DNA of 64,000 nt from contig NZ_CP031423.1 in the NCBI RefSeq assembly GCF_003991875.1, positions 2,046,001 to 2,110,000 of the forward strand, read 5' to 3'. The translations under genes were made by a program, and so were the position numbers. The notes beneath the pieces were generated by a model that did no database searches, had not been told where the DNA came from, and saw nothing but the letters and a program-made list of their open reading frames with translations. Shown here one piece after another: positions 53,987-62,974 of the stretch (positions are counted from its first letter, which is position 1; every line of letters starts with the position of its first letter). This stretch comes from Microbacterium lemovicicum (GTDB taxonomy: Bacteria; Actinomycetota; Actinomycetes; Actinomycetales; Microbacteriaceae).

Positions 53987-55582
53987 TTGACGATCCCACT
54001 CACCGCACTCCCCCGCGAACCCCGCCTCTGGCCCGTCCTCGCCGAGCGCGAGGACCTGATCCTCGCCGGCGGCGTGCTGCACGTTCCGCACGACGACCTC
54101 ACGCCCGAGCAGGCCCGCACCGAGGACCTCCTCCTCATCCGCGACGCGCTCGATGCCGCCGGCATCCCCGTCCTGCTGCTGCGTCGCAGCGCCCGGGTGC
54201 CCGCGCTGGCCGTGGACGAGGAGCTCCGGGTCGAGGCGCTGGCGGCGATCGCGGAGCTGTGCGAGCGGGAGCCCGTCTACGGGAAGGTGCAGGGGCACGC
54301 GCCGCTGCCGATGCAGGACCTCCCCGTGGCCGAGGCCGGTCCGAGCGTCGTGCGGGTGTTCCGACCGCGCATCGCGGCCTCCGGACTGCGCTACGGCGCC
54401 GATCACGCGGTGGGTGTGGAGTTCTGGCGGATCGGCGAGGCCCTCGTGGAGGCTCCCCGTGAGAACGTCCTGACGCGCCGCGTGTTCGCCCGGTCGGATC
54501 TCGACATCGTCGAGGTGGAAGCCCACGGTCGCTCGTGGCGCACGATCCGCGGCATGTTCGACGCCCAGCCCCACGAGGTGACGGCCGAGATCGACATGGT
54601 CTTCTCGTGGGTCGACGGCTCCTCGAGCGAGTTCCTGCGCCAGCGTGCCGCGCGCCTGACCGAGTACGTCGTCGGCGAGGGCGATGACGGCCCGGCGCGC
54701 TTCCGCCAGGTCGACGAGCTGCGCTACGCGCTGCGCAGCGTGCACATGTACGCGCCGTGGGTGCGGCGGATCTTCATCGCCACCGACTCCCCCGCGCCGG
54801 CCTGGCTGCGGGATCACCCGCGTGTGACGGTGGTGCCGAGCGACGCCTTCTTCGCCGACACCTCGTCGCTGCCGACCCACAACTCGCACGCCGTGGAGGC
54901 ACAGCTGCACCGCATCGACGGGCTCAGCGAGCACTTCCTCTACTCCAACGACGACATGTTCTTCGCGCGCCCCGTCGACCCCGACCTGTTCTTCACTCCC
55001 GGCGGCGTCACGAAGTTCGTCGAGAGCGACGTGCGGATCGGCCCCGGCGCCGCGCGCATCGAGCGCAGCGGGCACGACAACGCCCTCCGCGTCAACCGCG
55101 CACTCCTGGAGGAGCGCTTCGGCCGGATCATCTCGCGCGACCTCGAGCACTGCGCGACGCCGCTGCGCCGCAGCGTGATGGCCGAGCTCGAGGACGTGTT
55201 CGCCGACGACTTCCGTCGCACCGCGGCATCCCGGTTCCGCGCCGCCACCGACATCTCGGTCACCAACAGCCTGTACCACTACTACGCGCTGCTGACCGGG
55301 CGGGCGGTGTCGACCGAGCGGCCGCGCACGCGCTACGTGCAGACGACGCTGGCGCGATCGCTCGCCCAGATGGAGAAGCTCGCGGAGCGTCGCGACATCG
55401 ACATGTTCTGCCTCAACGACGGCGGCGAGACCGAGGTGCCCGAGACGGTGCGCGTGCGCGCCGTGCTCGACCTGCTCGGACGCATGTTCCCGGTCGCCGC
55501 CCCGTGGGAGGACCCTGCCGTCGGCGTCAGCGCAGGACCGTCAGCGGCTCCGTCGGAGGAGAGATCCGCCGCGCATCGCTGA
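53987..55582 (+). CDS. Stealth family exopolysaccharide phosphotransferase
   Basis: A 531-residue cytosolic protein of the Stealth family (capsule/teichoic-like polymer hexose-1-phosphate transferases). All four conserved regions are seen: CR1 EIDMVFSWVDGS, CR2 DELRYALRSVHMYAPWVRRIFIATD, CR3 HNSHAVEAQLHRIDGLSEHFLYSNDDMFF and CR4 with DMFCLNDG. An N-terminal region of about 190 residues is extra and of unknown role. The start is a TTG at 53987 with GAGGAG six bases upstream. Its last 56 bases overlap the convergent phosphoesterase gene. Surface polymer synthesis is inferred. Confidence 0.9.
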   Translation: MTIPLTALPREPRLWPVLAEREDLILAGGVLHVPHDDLTPEQARTEDLLLIRDALDAAGIPVLLLRRSARVPALAVDEELRVEALAAIAELCEREPVYGKVQGHAPLPMQDLPVAEAGPSVVRVFRPRIAASGLRYGADHAVGVEFWRIGEALVEAPRENVLTRRVFARSDLDIVEVEAHGRSWRTIRGMFDAQPHEVTAEIDMVFSWVDGSSSEFLRQRAARLTEYVVGEGDDGPARFRQVDELRYALRSVHMYAPWVRRIFIATDSPAPAWLRDHPRVTVVPSDAFFADTSSLPTHNSHAVEAQLHRIDGLSEHFLYSNDDMFFARPVDPDLFFTPGGVTKFVESDVRIGPGAARIERSGHDNALRVNRALLEERFGRIISRDLEHCATPLRRSVMAELEDVFADDFRRTAASRFRAATDISVTNSLYHYYALLTGRAVSTERPRTRYVQTTLARSLAQMEKLAERRDIDMFCLNDGGETEVPETVRVRAVLDLLGRMFPVAAPWEDPAVGVSAGPSAAPSEERSAAHR

Positions 55583-56456
55583 GAGGCGTCTCGATGCCCG
55601 CGAGCCGCAGCCGCCGCTGCGCCTCGTCGGCGTCGATGTGCTCGAGGGCCGGGGCGGCGTCGACCGCGACGACGGAGTGCACGACCGTCTCGTCGTAGAC
55701 GTGCACGAGGTTGAACGAGTGCGCGCCGTCCTGCGGGCGTGTGCCCCCGGTCGGCACCGTGAGGTCCTGCGCGTAGCACGTGGATGAGGCGACCGACACG
55801 GGGATGCCCGCGAACGTCGCGAAGGTCGAGTAGTGCAGGTGGCCCGCGATGATCGCGCGGACGTCGGTGCCGCGGAGCACGCGGGCGAGCCGCTGCTGGT
55901 CGCGTAGCTCCACGCTCGCCGCCAGCGGCAGCACGGCGGGCACGGGCGGGTGGTGCATGGCCAGGATCGTGCCCAGCGGCGCCGGTGTGGCCAGCACGTC
56001 GGCGAGCCACGCGAGCTGGTCGTCGCCGATCTCACCGTGGTGGTGCCCGGGCACGGTGCTGTCCAGCGTCACCAGACGCAGGCCGTCGAGCTCGTCGACG
56101 CGGTCGACGGGAGCGGAGGGGTCGGCGGGATGCTGCCCCCACAGCTCCGCGCGGAAGGACGCACGGTCGTCGTGGTTGCCCATCACCCAGAACACGGGGG
56201 CGCCGAGCCGCTCCGCGAACGGCTCGACGAGCGCGCGCAGGGTGCCGTAGGCATCGGTCTCACCCAGGTCGACGAGGTCGCCGGTGAAGACGATCGCGTC
56301 GGGTCGCACGCGGGAGGCCTCGATGGCGCCGAGCGCACGGGCCAGCCGCCGGGCGCCGTCGATGCTGTCGAAAAGCATCGGGCCGGGCGCGCGCAGGTGG
56401 GTGTCACTGAGGTGGAGCAGGATCCGTTCGGGTGCCGGATACTCCGCGATGCGCAT
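55527..56456 (-). CDS. Metallophosphoesterase, CpdA-like
   Basis: A 309-residue calcineurin-fold phosphoesterase. Metal ligands are in LLHLSDTHL, VFTGDLVDLG, VMGNHDDRASF, LAMHHPPVP and IIAGHLHYSTFA, the class III cyclic nucleotide phosphodiesterase pattern (CpdA, Rv0805). It could hydrolyse 3',5'-cAMP or other phosphodiesters. The ATG at 56456 has GAAAGGGA upstream; the upstream in-frame stretch is not conserved-looking. The 3' end overlaps the Stealth gene. Confidence 0.9.
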   Translation of the reverse strand: MRIAEYPAPERILLHLSDTHLRAPGPMLFDSIDGARRLARALGAIEASRVRPDAIVFTGDLVDLGETDAYGTLRALVEPFAERLGAPVFWVMGNHDDRASFRAELWGQHPADPSAPVDRVDELDGLRLVTLDSTVPGHHHGEIGDDQLAWLADVLATPAPLGTILAMHHPPVPAVLPLAASVELRDQQRLARVLRGTDVRAIIAGHLHYSTFATFAGIPVSVASSTCYAQDLTVPTGGTRPQDGAHSFNLVHVYDETVVHSVVAVDAAPALEHIDADEAQRRLRLAGIETPLSDARRISPPTEPLTVLR

Positions 56457-56587
56457 GATGTCCCTTTCGCGAACAGCGCCGTTGCCGCGAAACCGCGGTG
56501 GTCCATGTCTAGGACATGGTGGGGCGCTCTCCTGCGAACGACACATGACATCCGTGAGAACCGGCCGAGAACGTCCGGTGCCGGCGA

Positions 56588-57445
56588 CTAAGACGCTGCG
56601 CGCGCAGCGGCGGCCGCGATCCGCTGGAAGTCGGCGATCGAGAGCTCCTCGCCCCGCGCCGTCGGCGCCACATCCGCCGCCTCGAGCACCGCGGAGGCCT
56701 CGGCGGAGCTCCCGCCCAGCACACCCGACAACGCCTGACGCAGCATCTTCCGGCGCTGCTGGAACGCGGCGTCGACGATCGAGAACGTGCGACGCCGTTC
56801 GTCGTCGTCACCGCGGGCCGCGGCATCCCGCGTGAAGGACACCAGGACCGAGTCGACGTTCGGCACCGGCCAGAAGACCTGCCGCGACACCGTCCCGGCG
56901 AGACGCCACGGCCCGTACCAGGCCGCCTTCGCGCTGGGAGCGCCGTAGACCTTCGACCCGGGCGGTGCGGCGAGACGTTCGCCGACCTCCGCCTGCACCA
57001 TCACCACGCCGCGACGGAGGAAGGGGAACGTCTCGAGGAAGTGCAGCAGCACCGGCACGGAGACGTTGTAGGGCAGGTTCGCCACGAGCACCGTCGGCTC
57101 CCCGGGCAGCTCGGTGATGCGGAGGGCATCGGCGTCGAGCACCGTCAGTGCGCCGTCCGGCACGCCGCGCGCCGCCGCGGTCTCGGGCAGCCGTGCGGCC
57201 AGGCGGTGGTCGATCTCGACGGCGAGCACCCTCGCGCCGGTCTCGAGCACCGCGAGGGTGAGCGAGCCGAGCCCGGGTCCGACCTCCACGACGGTCTCGC
57301 CCGCACGGACACCCGCGACGGTGACGATCTTGCGGACGGTGTTGGCGTCGACGACGAAGTTCTGGCCCAGCTTCTTGGTGGGGGTGACGTCGAGCTCGGC
57401 GGCCAGCGCGCGGATGTCAGCGGCCCCCAGGAGGTTCACGGGCAT
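56588..57445 (-). CDS. rsmA: 16S rRNA dimethyladenosine transferase
   Basis: A 285-residue KsgA-type methyltransferase that dimethylates A1518 and A1519 of 16S rRNA. SAM motif I is [17 protein letters not shown], motif IV is [13 protein letters not shown] (NLPY catalytic), and N-terminal [16 protein letters not shown] is conserved. The C-terminal [14 protein letters not shown] region binds RNA. The start ATG at 57445 is leaderless (TACAGT, six bases). Usually between tatD and ispE; here separated from both. Confidence 0.95.
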   Translation of the reverse strand: MPVNLLGAADIRALAAELDVTPTKKLGQNFVVDANTVRKIVTVAGVRAGETVVEVGPGLGSLTLAVLETGARVLAVEIDHRLAARLPETAAARGVPDGALTVLDADALRITELPGEPTVLVANLPYNVSVPVLLHFLETFPFLRRGVVMVQAEVGERLAAPPGSKVYGAPSAKAAWYGPWRLAGTVSRQVFWPVPNVDSVLVSFTRDAAARGDDDERRRTFSIVDAAFQQRRKMLRQALSGVLGGSSAEASAVLEAADVAPTARGEELSIADFQRIAAAAARAAS

Positions 57446-57451
57446 TGTCTC

Positions 57452-57457
57452 ACTGTA
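57452..57457 (-). promoter_or_regulatory. -10 box of leaderless rsmA
   Basis: TACAGT on the minus strand, six bases before the ATG of rsmA. Confidence 0.6.
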
Positions 57458-57501
57458 GCCATCGGCGACGCAGGTCCCTGTGCGGGCGGCACGGGCGTGG
57501 G

Positions 57502-57507
57502 TAGTGT
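57502..57507 (+). promoter_or_regulatory. -10 box of the sugar transporter gene
   Basis: TAGTGT, six bases before the ATG at 57514; it sets this start over a GTG/ATG at 57508. Confidence 0.55.
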
Positions 57508-57513
57508 GTGCCC

Positions 57514-58983
57514 ATGACTGACGCCGGCGCCATTCCCACAGGTTCGTTCTCGTTCCGCAGTCCGTACGGTCGCAGAGCCGTCGGGCTCTCGGTGGCGGCG
57601 GCGGTGGGCGGGTTCCTCTTCGGCTTCGACTCGTCGGTCATCAACGGAGCCGTCGACTCGATCGAGGGCAACTTCGAGCTGAACCCCGTCATCACCGGCT
57701 TCGTCGTCGCCGTCGCGCTGCTGGGCTGCGCGGTCGGCGCGATCATCGCCGGCAGCCTGTCGGACCGCTGGGGCCGTCTGCGGGTGATGTTCCTCGGCGC
57801 GATCATGTTCTTCGTCTCGTCGATCGGCTCCGGTCTCACCTTCAGCGTCGGCGACCTCATCCTCTGGCGCGTCATCGGCGGTCTCGGCATCGGCATCGCC
57901 TCCGTGGTGGCACCGGCCTACATCTCCGAGATCGCCCCGCGCCAGATCCGCGGCGGTCTCGCCTCCCTGCAGCAGCTCGCGATCACCCTCGGCATCTTCA
58001 CCGCACTGCTCAGCGACGCGGTGCTCGCCTGGGGTGCGGGCGGCGCGTCCTCGCCGCTGTGGTTCGGGCTGGAGGCCTGGCGCTGGATGTTCCTCGTCGG
58101 CGTCGTCCCCGCGGCGGTCTACGGCATCCTCGCGTTCACCGTCCCCGAATCGCCCCGGTTCCTGATCAGCAAGGGCCGTCACGACGAGGCACGCGCCATC
58201 TTCGCGCGCCTCATCCCGAAGGCCGACCTCGATCAGTCGATACGGGAGCTGACGAAGGCCATCGAGTTCGACAAGGAGACGCAGGGCGTCACCCTCCGCG
58301 GACCCGTGCTCGGCCTGCAGAGCATCGTCTGGGTCGGCATCATCCTGTCGGTGTTCCAGCAGTTCGTCGGCATCAACGTGATCTTCTACTACTCCACGAC
58401 GCTGTGGCAGTCGGTGGGCTTCCCCGAGAGCGCCTCGCTCGGCATCAGCGTCGTGACCTCGATCACGAACGTGCTCGTCACGCTCATAGCGATCTTCCTC
58501 GTCGACCGGGTCGGCAGGAAGCCGATCCTGCTCACCGGGTCGGTGATGATGGCCGTCTCGCTCGCCTTCATGGCGATCTGCTTCATGTTCTCCACGACCG
58601 ACGCCGAGGGCAAGGTGTCGCTGGACGCCCCGTGGGGGCCGATCGCCCTCGTCGCCGCCAACCTCTTCGTCATCGGCTTCGGCGCGTCGTGGGGCCCGCT
58701 CGTGTGGGTGCTGCTGGGCGAGATCTTCCCGAGCCGCATCCGCGGCAAGGCGCTCGGCGTCGCCGCCGGCGCGCAGTGGATCGCCAACTTCCTGATCACC
58801 GTCAGCTTCCCGGCCATGTCGGCCTGGTCGCTGCCGCTCACCTACGGCATGTACGCCCTGTTCGCCGCGCTGTCGTTCTTCTACGTGTGGCTCAAGATCC
58901 CCGAGACCAAGGGCATGGAGCTCGAGAAGACCGAGACGCTGTTCGTCACGCGCCCCAAGGGCACGGCGAAGACCACGTCGTAG
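57514..58983 (+). CDS. Sugar porter family MFS transporter
   Basis: A 489-residue sugar:H+ symporter with twelve transmembrane segments. Family motifs are [15 protein letters not shown] in TM1, the RxGRR-like [10 protein letters not shown] after TM2, [24 protein letters not shown] in TM4-5, [12 protein letters not shown] at the central loop, and [13 protein letters not shown] in TM7. The C-terminal PETKGMELE is the sugar porter ending. Closest types are XylE/GalP/IolT; the sugar is unknown. The stop codon's bases double as the start of the TAGGAT box of the next small gene. Confidence 0.94.
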   Translation: MTDAGAIPTGSFSFRSPYGRRAVGLSVAAAVGGFLFGFDSSVINGAVDSIEGNFELNPVITGFVVAVALLGCAVGAIIAGSLSDRWGRLRVMFLGAIMFFVSSIGSGLTFSVGDLILWRVIGGLGIGIASVVAPAYISEIAPRQIRGGLASLQQLAITLGIFTALLSDAVLAWGAGGASSPLWFGLEAWRWMFLVGVVPAAVYGILAFTVPESPRFLISKGRHDEARAIFARLIPKADLDQSIRELTKAIEFDKETQGVTLRGPVLGLQSIVWVGIILSVFQQFVGINVIFYYSTTLWQSVGFPESASLGISVVTSITNVLVTLIAIFLVDRVGRKPILLTGSVMMAVSLAFMAICFMFSTTDAEGKVSLDAPWGPIALVAANLFVIGFGASWGPLVWVLLGEIFPSRIRGKALGVAAGAQWIANFLITVSFPAMSAWSLPLTYGMYALFAALSFFYVWLKIPETKGMELEKTETLFVTRPKGTAKTTS

Positions 58984-58986
58984 GAT
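58981..58986 (+). promoter_or_regulatory. -10 box of the 38-residue charged peptide gene
   Basis: TAGGAT, beginning with the TAG stop of the sugar porter gene, six bases before the ATG at 58993. Confidence 0.55.
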
Positions 58987-58992
58987 CTGGGC

Positions 58993-59109
58993 ATGACGAA
59001 CAACAAGCCGGAGCACGAGAAGGTGCGCGAAGAGCGCGAAGCCGCCCAGAAGGAGAAGGACCGCCTCGAAGAGCGCGAGCAGGAGCGCCTCGACGACGAG
59101 GACCGCTGA
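58993..59109 (+). CDS. 38-residue highly charged helical peptide
   Basis: The peptide reads MTNNKPEHEKVREEREAA then QKEKDRLEEREQERLDDEDR. More than 60 percent is Glu, Lys, Arg or Asp; it should form a single amphipathic or coiled-coil helix and end in an acidic cluster. A leaderless promoter (TAGGAT, six bases) supports expression. No family recognised. It sits between two MFS genes and may be independent of either. Confidence 0.62.
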   Translation: MTNNKPEHEKVREEREAAQKEKDRLEEREQERLDDEDR

Positions 59110-59205
59110 GCCGTCGCCGGATGCCGGACCGTTCACGGCCGGCATCCGGCACCTGGTGTCCGGCACCTGGCGCGCGAGTCCGACGGCCGTGTCGGGCGTG
59201 CTCCC

Positions 59206-59211
59206 TAGGAT
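59206..59211 (+). promoter_or_regulatory. -10 box of the second MFS gene
   Basis: TAGGAT, six bases before the ATG at 59218. Confidence 0.6.
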
Positions 59212-59217
59212 GAGCCG

Positions 59218-60486
59218 ATGACACCCGTCGCCGAGCTCATCGCTCCGCGGCGTCTCGGCCGGGACTTCCGCTGGCTGCTGTCGTCGTCGTGGACGAGCAA
59301 TCTCGGCGACGGCATCGCGCTGGCCGCCTCCCCGCTGCTGATCGCCTCGCTGACCTCCTCACCGCTGCTGGTGGCGGCAGGGGCCATGATGCAGTTCCTG
59401 CCGTGGCTCCTCTTCGGCCTGTTCGCGGGCTCCCTCGCAGATCGCGTCGATCGGCGCCGGCTCGTCATGATCGCGAACGCCTCGCGCGCCGTCGTCGTCT
59501 CCGTGCTGGTGGTGTTCCTGGCGACCGGGCACATCACCGTGTGGGTCGTGCTGGCGACCGCATTCCTCTACGGCACCGCGGAGGTGTTCGCCGACACCGC
59601 CGGCAGCACGCTGCTGCCGATGCTCGTCGCACCCCGCGATCTCGGCATCGGCAACGCGCGCCTGCAGGCCGGCTTCCTGGTCGGCAATCAGCTGGCCGGT
59701 CCCCCGGTAGGCGCCTTCCTGTTCGCGCTGGGATCGTTCTGGCCGTTCCTGGTGCAGATCCTGGCGGTCGGCCTCGCGGTCGTGCTCGTGTCGCGCATCG
59801 CGCGGACGTCGATCCCGGAGCAGGATGCCGCCGGCGACCGTGACGCGCATCCCATCCGCGAGGGGCTGCGGTGGCTCCGGACGAACGCTCCGGTGCGCTC
59901 GCTCGTGCTGATCATCCTCGTGTTCAACGTGACGTGGGCGGCACCGTGGAGCATCCTCGTGCTCTACGCCACCGAGCACCTGCAGATGGGAGCGGTCGGA
60001 TTCGGCGCGCTGACGACGGCCTCCGCACTGGGCGGACTGGTGGGGACGACGATCTTCGGCCGGCTCGAGCGGCGCCTGCGCTTCTCGACCCTCATGCGCA
60101 TCTGCCTGACGCTGGAGGTGCTGATGCACCTGGGCTTCGCTCTGACCACCTCGCCGCTGGTGGCCTTCGCGATCATGTTCGGCTTCGGTCTGTACGCCTT
60201 CGTCTGGGGCACGATCTCCACGACGGTGCGCCAGCGTCTGGTGCCGCTCGGGCTGCAGGGCCGCATCGCGTCCGTGAACATGGTGGGCATCTTCGCCGGC
60301 CTGGTCGTCGGACAGCTCCTGGGAGGGACGATCGCCCAGATCTGGGGGCTGACCGCGCCGTGGTGGTTCGCGTTCGCCGGGTCGGCGGTCACGCTCGCGC
60401 TCGTGTGGCGCACCATCTCGCACATCGCGGCCGCGCCGGTGGCGCTGGGCGACGCCGATCAGGCGGCGGAGCGGCGCGAGCGGTAG
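59218..60486 (+). CDS. MFS transporter, enterobactin-exporter-like group
   Basis: A 422-residue drug/metabolite efflux-type MFS protein (PF05977/MFS_3 pattern) with about twelve transmembrane segments. Early motifs are RDFRWLLSSSWTSNLGDGIALAASPLL and FAGSLADRVDRRRLVMIANASRA (motif A). TSPLVAFAIMFGFGLYAFVWGTI and LQGRIASVNMVGIFAGL are typical of the second half. Substrate unknown. Leaderless start. Confidence 0.92.
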   Translation: MTPVAELIAPRRLGRDFRWLLSSSWTSNLGDGIALAASPLLIASLTSSPLLVAAGAMMQFLPWLLFGLFAGSLADRVDRRRLVMIANASRAVVVSVLVVFLATGHITVWVVLATAFLYGTAEVFADTAGSTLLPMLVAPRDLGIGNARLQAGFLVGNQLAGPPVGAFLFALGSFWPFLVQILAVGLAVVLVSRIARTSIPEQDAAGDRDAHPIREGLRWLRTNAPVRSLVLIILVFNVTWAAPWSILVLYATEHLQMGAVGFGALTTASALGGLVGTTIFGRLERRLRFSTLMRICLTLEVLMHLGFALTTSPLVAFAIMFGFGLYAFVWGTISTTVRQRLVPLGLQGRIASVNMVGIFAGLVVGQLLGGTIAQIWGLTAPWWFAFAGSAVTLALVWRTISHIAAAPVALGDADQAAERRER

Positions 60487-60582
60487 TAGGTCTGTCGGCG
60501 AGCTGTTCACCAACGAATATTTGCTTCTCATCAGCGTTTTCAAAGTCGATGGATGTCGGAGGCCCTCGGCAGGATAGAGGGT

Positions 60583-61986
60583 ATGGACCTCCTTACCGCG
60601 CCGCTTCACAGCCTGCAGCAGCAGGCTCGTGAGGTGCTGCGCGGAGCGGAGGACGAGCGCGCGTTCCAGCGATCGAACGAGAGTGAACTCGTCCGTCAGG
60701 TAACGGCGATCGGCGCGCTGAGCCGGCTCGTCGACGCCCTCCTGATCGACGCGGTCGGCGAGGTCGTGCGCCGCTCCGAGCAGCCCGATCGCGATGAGCG
60801 CATGACCACGCACCTCGGCTGCCGCGACGTCTCCGAACTCGTGCAGATCCTCACGCGCGTCAGCCCGCAGACCGCCTCGCGCCTGCAGAGGGCCGCTCAG
60901 GTCGTACGGCCCACCGTGTCGGACATGACAGGCGAACTGCTGGATGCCGCGCTCCCCTGCCTGCGCGAAGCGATGACCGACGGCGTGCTCGGCCTCGACG
61001 GCATCCTCGCGATCTGCGAGCCGCTGCAATCGACGGCGCCACGAGTTCCGACCGACGCCCACCGTGAAGCCGCCGGGATCGTCGTCGCCGAGGCACGGGG
61101 AGAGGGTCCGGACGGCGCTCCCCCGGCGTGCGCATCGCTGCTGAAGATCCACGCGCAGACGTGGGCGCTCGCCCTCGATCAGGACGGGGCCGAGCCTAGC
61201 GAGCGTGCCGCCATCCGGCGCCGCTCCTTCACCATCGGGGTGGCCACGCCGTCGGGGGTGGCCGTGCGCGGCATACTGCTCCCCGACGTCGCGGCGCAAC
61301 TGCAGACGATCTTCGACGCCCAGATCTCACCCAAGGTGGCGTTCGTCGACACCCACGAGGCCGACGGCTCACCGATTGCGCCCCTCGACGACCGCAGCCG
61401 CGCGCAGAAGCAGCACGATGCCCTTGCCAGCGCCCTTGATGTCGCCGCCTCCAGCGGACTGCTGCCGACGCTCGGCGGCCACGCACCGACACTCGTGGTC
61501 TCGGTCGACGCCGACGATGTCGCCGGCGGCACGGGCTACGCGTACGCCCAGGGCTGCGATCAGCCCCTCACGATCGCCGCCGCCCACCACATCGCCTGCC
61601 ACGGCGCCATACAGCGTGTCACCAACCGCGACGGCCGCATCGTCGCGATCAGCACCGCGGAGCGCGTCTTCAACCGCCACCAGCGCCGCGCGATCGCGCT
61701 CCGTGACGGAGGCTGCGTGATCCCCGGATGCGGCGTCCCCGCCGCATGGTGCGAGATCCACCACGTGCTCGAACACGCGAACGACGGACCGACGCACACC
61801 GACAACGGTGTGCTGCTGTGCTGGTTCCATCACCGGTTCCTCGACCGGATCGGCTGGCGCATCCGTATGAATTGCGGTGTGCCCCAGGTGCGGGCGCCGG
61901 GGTGGTTCGACCCATCGATGCGATGGCGCACCGTCACGACATCGCCGACCCGCCTCGCCGGTGCCGCCGCCGTCCGGAGGACGTGA
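60583..61986 (+). CDS. DUF222 / HNH endonuclease signature protein
   Basis: A 467-residue protein with an N-terminal DUF222 domain (about 20-330) and a C-terminal HNH nuclease motif: CVIPGCGVPAAWCEIHHVLEHA, then DNGVLLCWFHHRFLD (about 385-430). The CxxxC and HH/H residues would bind zinc and the active metal. Such proteins are present in many copies in Microbacteriaceae and mycobacteria (the 13E12 family) and behave like selfish or domesticated elements; no product reaction is proven. The ATG at 60583 is preferred over the ATG at 60553 because DUF222 proteins begin there. The upstream 96 bases are unusually AT-rich. Confidence 0.9.
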   Translation: MDLLTAPLHSLQQQAREVLRGAEDERAFQRSNESELVRQVTAIGALSRLVDALLIDAVGEVVRRSEQPDRDERMTTHLGCRDVSELVQILTRVSPQTASRLQRAAQVVRPTVSDMTGELLDAALPCLREAMTDGVLGLDGILAICEPLQSTAPRVPTDAHREAAGIVVAEARGEGPDGAPPACASLLKIHAQTWALALDQDGAEPSERAAIRRRSFTIGVATPSGVAVRGILLPDVAAQLQTIFDAQISPKVAFVDTHEADGSPIAPLDDRSRAQKQHDALASALDVAASSGLLPTLGGHAPTLVVSVDADDVAGGTGYAYAQGCDQPLTIAAAHHIACHGAIQRVTNRDGRIVAISTAERVFNRHQRRAIALRDGGCVIPGCGVPAAWCEIHHVLEHANDGPTHTDNGVLLCWFHHRFLDRIGWRIRMNCGVPQVRAPGWFDPSMRWRTVTTSPTRLAGAAAVRRT

Positions 61987-62095
61987 CGCAGACCTGCGTC
62001 CTACCCGAAGCCGAACCGGCGTCCGACGAATACGATCGCGAACCCGCGTCCCGCCGGCAGCAGGATCCGGCGTCACACCGACAGCCGGACCCGCG

Positions 62096-62974
62096 TCAGT
62101 CGTCGAACGCGCCGTAGACCTCGAGGGTGTTGGCGGCGAGCTGAGCGCACAGCTCGTCGAGCGGAAGGTCGAGCTCCGCGGCCAGGAACCGCACCGTCAC
62201 CGGCACGAGGTAGGGCGCGTTGGGACGACCGCGATGGGGCACGGGGGTGAGGAACGGGGCATCCGTCTCCACCAGGATGCGCTCCCGCGGCGTGACGGCG
62301 AGGGCGTCGCGGAGGTTCTGCGCGTTTTTGAACGTCACATTGCCCGCGAACGACAGGTAGTAGCCCGCCTCGGCCGCGACGCGCGCCATGGCGGCGTCGC
62401 CGGAGAAGCAGTGGAACACCGTGCGCTCCGGAGCTCCGACGCGCACCAGCGTCTCGAGCACGGCGTCGTGGGCGTCGCGATCGTGGATCTGCATGGCGAT
62501 GCCGTGCTTCTTCGCGAGGGCGATGTGCGCCTCGAAGCTCTCGAACTGGGCCGGCCGGCCGTCCTCGGCGGTGCGGAAGAAGTCCAGCCCCGTCTCACCG
62601 ACGGCCCGCACGCGCGGCTGTGCGGCCAGCTCGTCGATCACGCGGATCGCCTCGTCGAGCCGACCGGCCGCCGCGTACTCCGGCGCCTCGTTCGGATGGA
62701 TGGCGACCGCGGCGAGCACGCGCGGATGGGATGCCGCGGCCCACGCCGACCAGCGGCTGGAGTCGATGTCGCCGCCGGCCTGCACGACCCCGATGACGCC
62801 GACCTCTGCGGCACGGTCGAGCTGCTCGTCGAGCGACAGTCCGACGCCGTCCTCGATCTCGAGGTGCGCGTGGTTGTCGTAGACCGGCACGCTGAGCGGC
62901 GCGGGCGCGTCGGGGTAGGTCACGTCGCGCGAGCCCTTCTCGCGCGTGCGGACGTACTGCGACGGGTCGGTCAC
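62096..62974 (-). CDS. tatD: TatD family hydrolase (Mg-dependent DNase)
   Basis: A 292-residue TIM-barrel metal-dependent hydrolase. Ligands are in YDNHAHLEI, GETGLDFFR, QIHDRDAHDAV, HCFSGDAAMA and ILVETDAPFLTP. TatD proteins are 3'-5' exonucleases with a proposed role in DNA repair or RNA quality control. The GTG at 62974 overlaps the metG stop by four bases, as in the conserved metG-tatD pair. The ORF extends upstream only because it is open opposite metG. Confidence 0.94.
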   Translation of the reverse strand: MTDPSQYVRTREKGSRDVTYPDAPAPLSVPVYDNHAHLEIEDGVGLSLDEQLDRAAEVGVIGVVQAGGDIDSSRWSAWAAASHPRVLAAVAIHPNEAPEYAAAGRLDEAIRVIDELAAQPRVRAVGETGLDFFRTAEDGRPAQFESFEAHIALAKKHGIAMQIHDRDAHDAVLETLVRVGAPERTVFHCFSGDAAMARVAAEAGYYLSFAGNVTFKNAQNLRDALAVTPRERILVETDAPFLTPVPHRGRPNAPYLVPVTVRFLAAELDLPLDELCAQLAANTLEVYGAFDD

